A DNA stretch of 7,837 bases, from positions 1 through 7,837 of the forward strand of contig JAEUJG010000332.1 in the NCBI GenBank assembly GCA_016794765.1. The letters are read 5' to 3'. A program made the translations under genes and the position numbers. The notes under the pieces were generated by a model. The model had not been told where the DNA came from and did no database searches. It saw nothing but the letters and a program-made list of their open reading frames with translations. Positions 5,725 through 7,837 of this stretch are shown here, in pieces. Every line of letters starts with the position of its first letter. Position 1 is the first letter of the stretch. This DNA is from Spirochaetaceae bacterium. Its GTDB lineage: Bacteria > Spirochaetota > Spirochaetia > Treponematales > Rectinemataceae.

Positions 5725-5754
5725 TTGCCGAAGGGCACCCTCCCTCGTTATTTT
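5725..5754 (+). promoter_or_regulatory. Possible promoter of htpG
   Basis: TTGCCG (5725-5730, four of six to TTGACA) and TATTTT (5749-5754, four of six to TATAAT) are separated by 18 bases. This is the only AT-rich stretch in the gap. Transcription would start near 5762, leaving about a 40-base leader with AAAGG (5789-5793) eight bases before the ATG. No CIRCE heat-shock repeat is visible. The -35 half overlaps the right arm of the CCTTCG/CGAAGG repeat. Confidence 0.4.
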
Positions 5755-5801
5755 TCACCGGAACCCAAACCCAGCGTCCCAAGGCTAGAAAGGTATCGAC
5801 C

Positions 5802-7727
<1,926 letters not shown>

Positions 7728-7761
7728 GAGCCTGAAGCGCCCCTACGATATCGGATAACGC

Positions 7762-7795
7762 GAAGGCCGCCCGTCGGGGGCGGCCTTCCTTAATT
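7762..7795 (+). terminator. Terminator of htpG
   Basis: GAAGGCCGCCC (7762-7772) pairs perfectly over 11 bases with GGGCGGCCTTC (7778-7788) around the loop GTCGG. A short T-containing tail CTTAATT follows. It lies 34 bases after the htpG stop. The remaining bases to 7837 are GC-rich and I can assign nothing to them. Confidence 0.75.
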
Positions 7796-7837
7796 GCCGG
7801 CGGGGCCGCGTCGCTCGGCGGCGCGGGCGCGGCGGCG

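Noticed and set aside
4632..5738. 368-codon open frame antisense to the MBL-fold gene
   Set aside because: It overlaps a clear metallohydrolase gene and has shadow composition with no domain; its start also lies in the hairpin region before htpG.

Overview
The window is GC-rich chromosomal DNA with eight recognisable protein genes and no RNA gene, CRISPR array, insertion sequence or phage gene. The gene content points to a high-GC member of the Spirochaetia or a relative. The main clue is a membrane-anchored M23 peptidase gene followed by genes for a bactofilin, a YaaR/DUF327 protein and a RicT/YaaT (PSP1-domain) protein. The YaaR plus RicT pair is otherwise best known from Firmicutes, and this base composition does not suit most of those. 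The assignment is an inference from family content and was not checked by a search.

Layout. From about 4616 down to 1454 (minus strand) lies a tight operon: M23 peptidase, bactofilin, yaaR, ricT, with gaps of only 2 to 12 bases. It is preceded by a strong-looking promoter (TTGACA, 18-base spacer, extended -10 TGG-TAGAGT) and a perfect 16-bp palindrome in the leader. An AraC-family regulator (1425-640) follows 28 bases after ricT, and a DUF2000 protein (519-118) follows after a 120-base gap. A long GC-rich hairpin at 57-99 probably ends this leftward group. To the right, divergently transcribed, are an MBL-fold metallohydrolase gene (4782-5660) and then htpG, the Hsp90 chaperone (5802-7727), which ends in a good hairpin terminator at 7762-7788.

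How the genes may work together. The M23 peptidase and bactofilin form a cell-shape module: a cytoplasmic bactofilin filament that positions a transmembrane peptidoglycan hydrolase. YaaR and RicT are cytosolic proteins, RicT being a cysteine-rich iron-sulfur protein linked in Bacillus to RNA maturation and developmental control. Their co-transcription with the wall module suggests shared timing or a shared polar or envelope-associated job, but the sequence does not prove this. The AraC and DUF2000 genes look like a separate small regulator-effector pair, with looser leucine codon choice than the rest. htpG is ordinary housekeeping. I see no clearly new multi-gene system; the points most worth a second look are the operon linkage, the leader palindrome and the possible leaderless start of the MBL gene.
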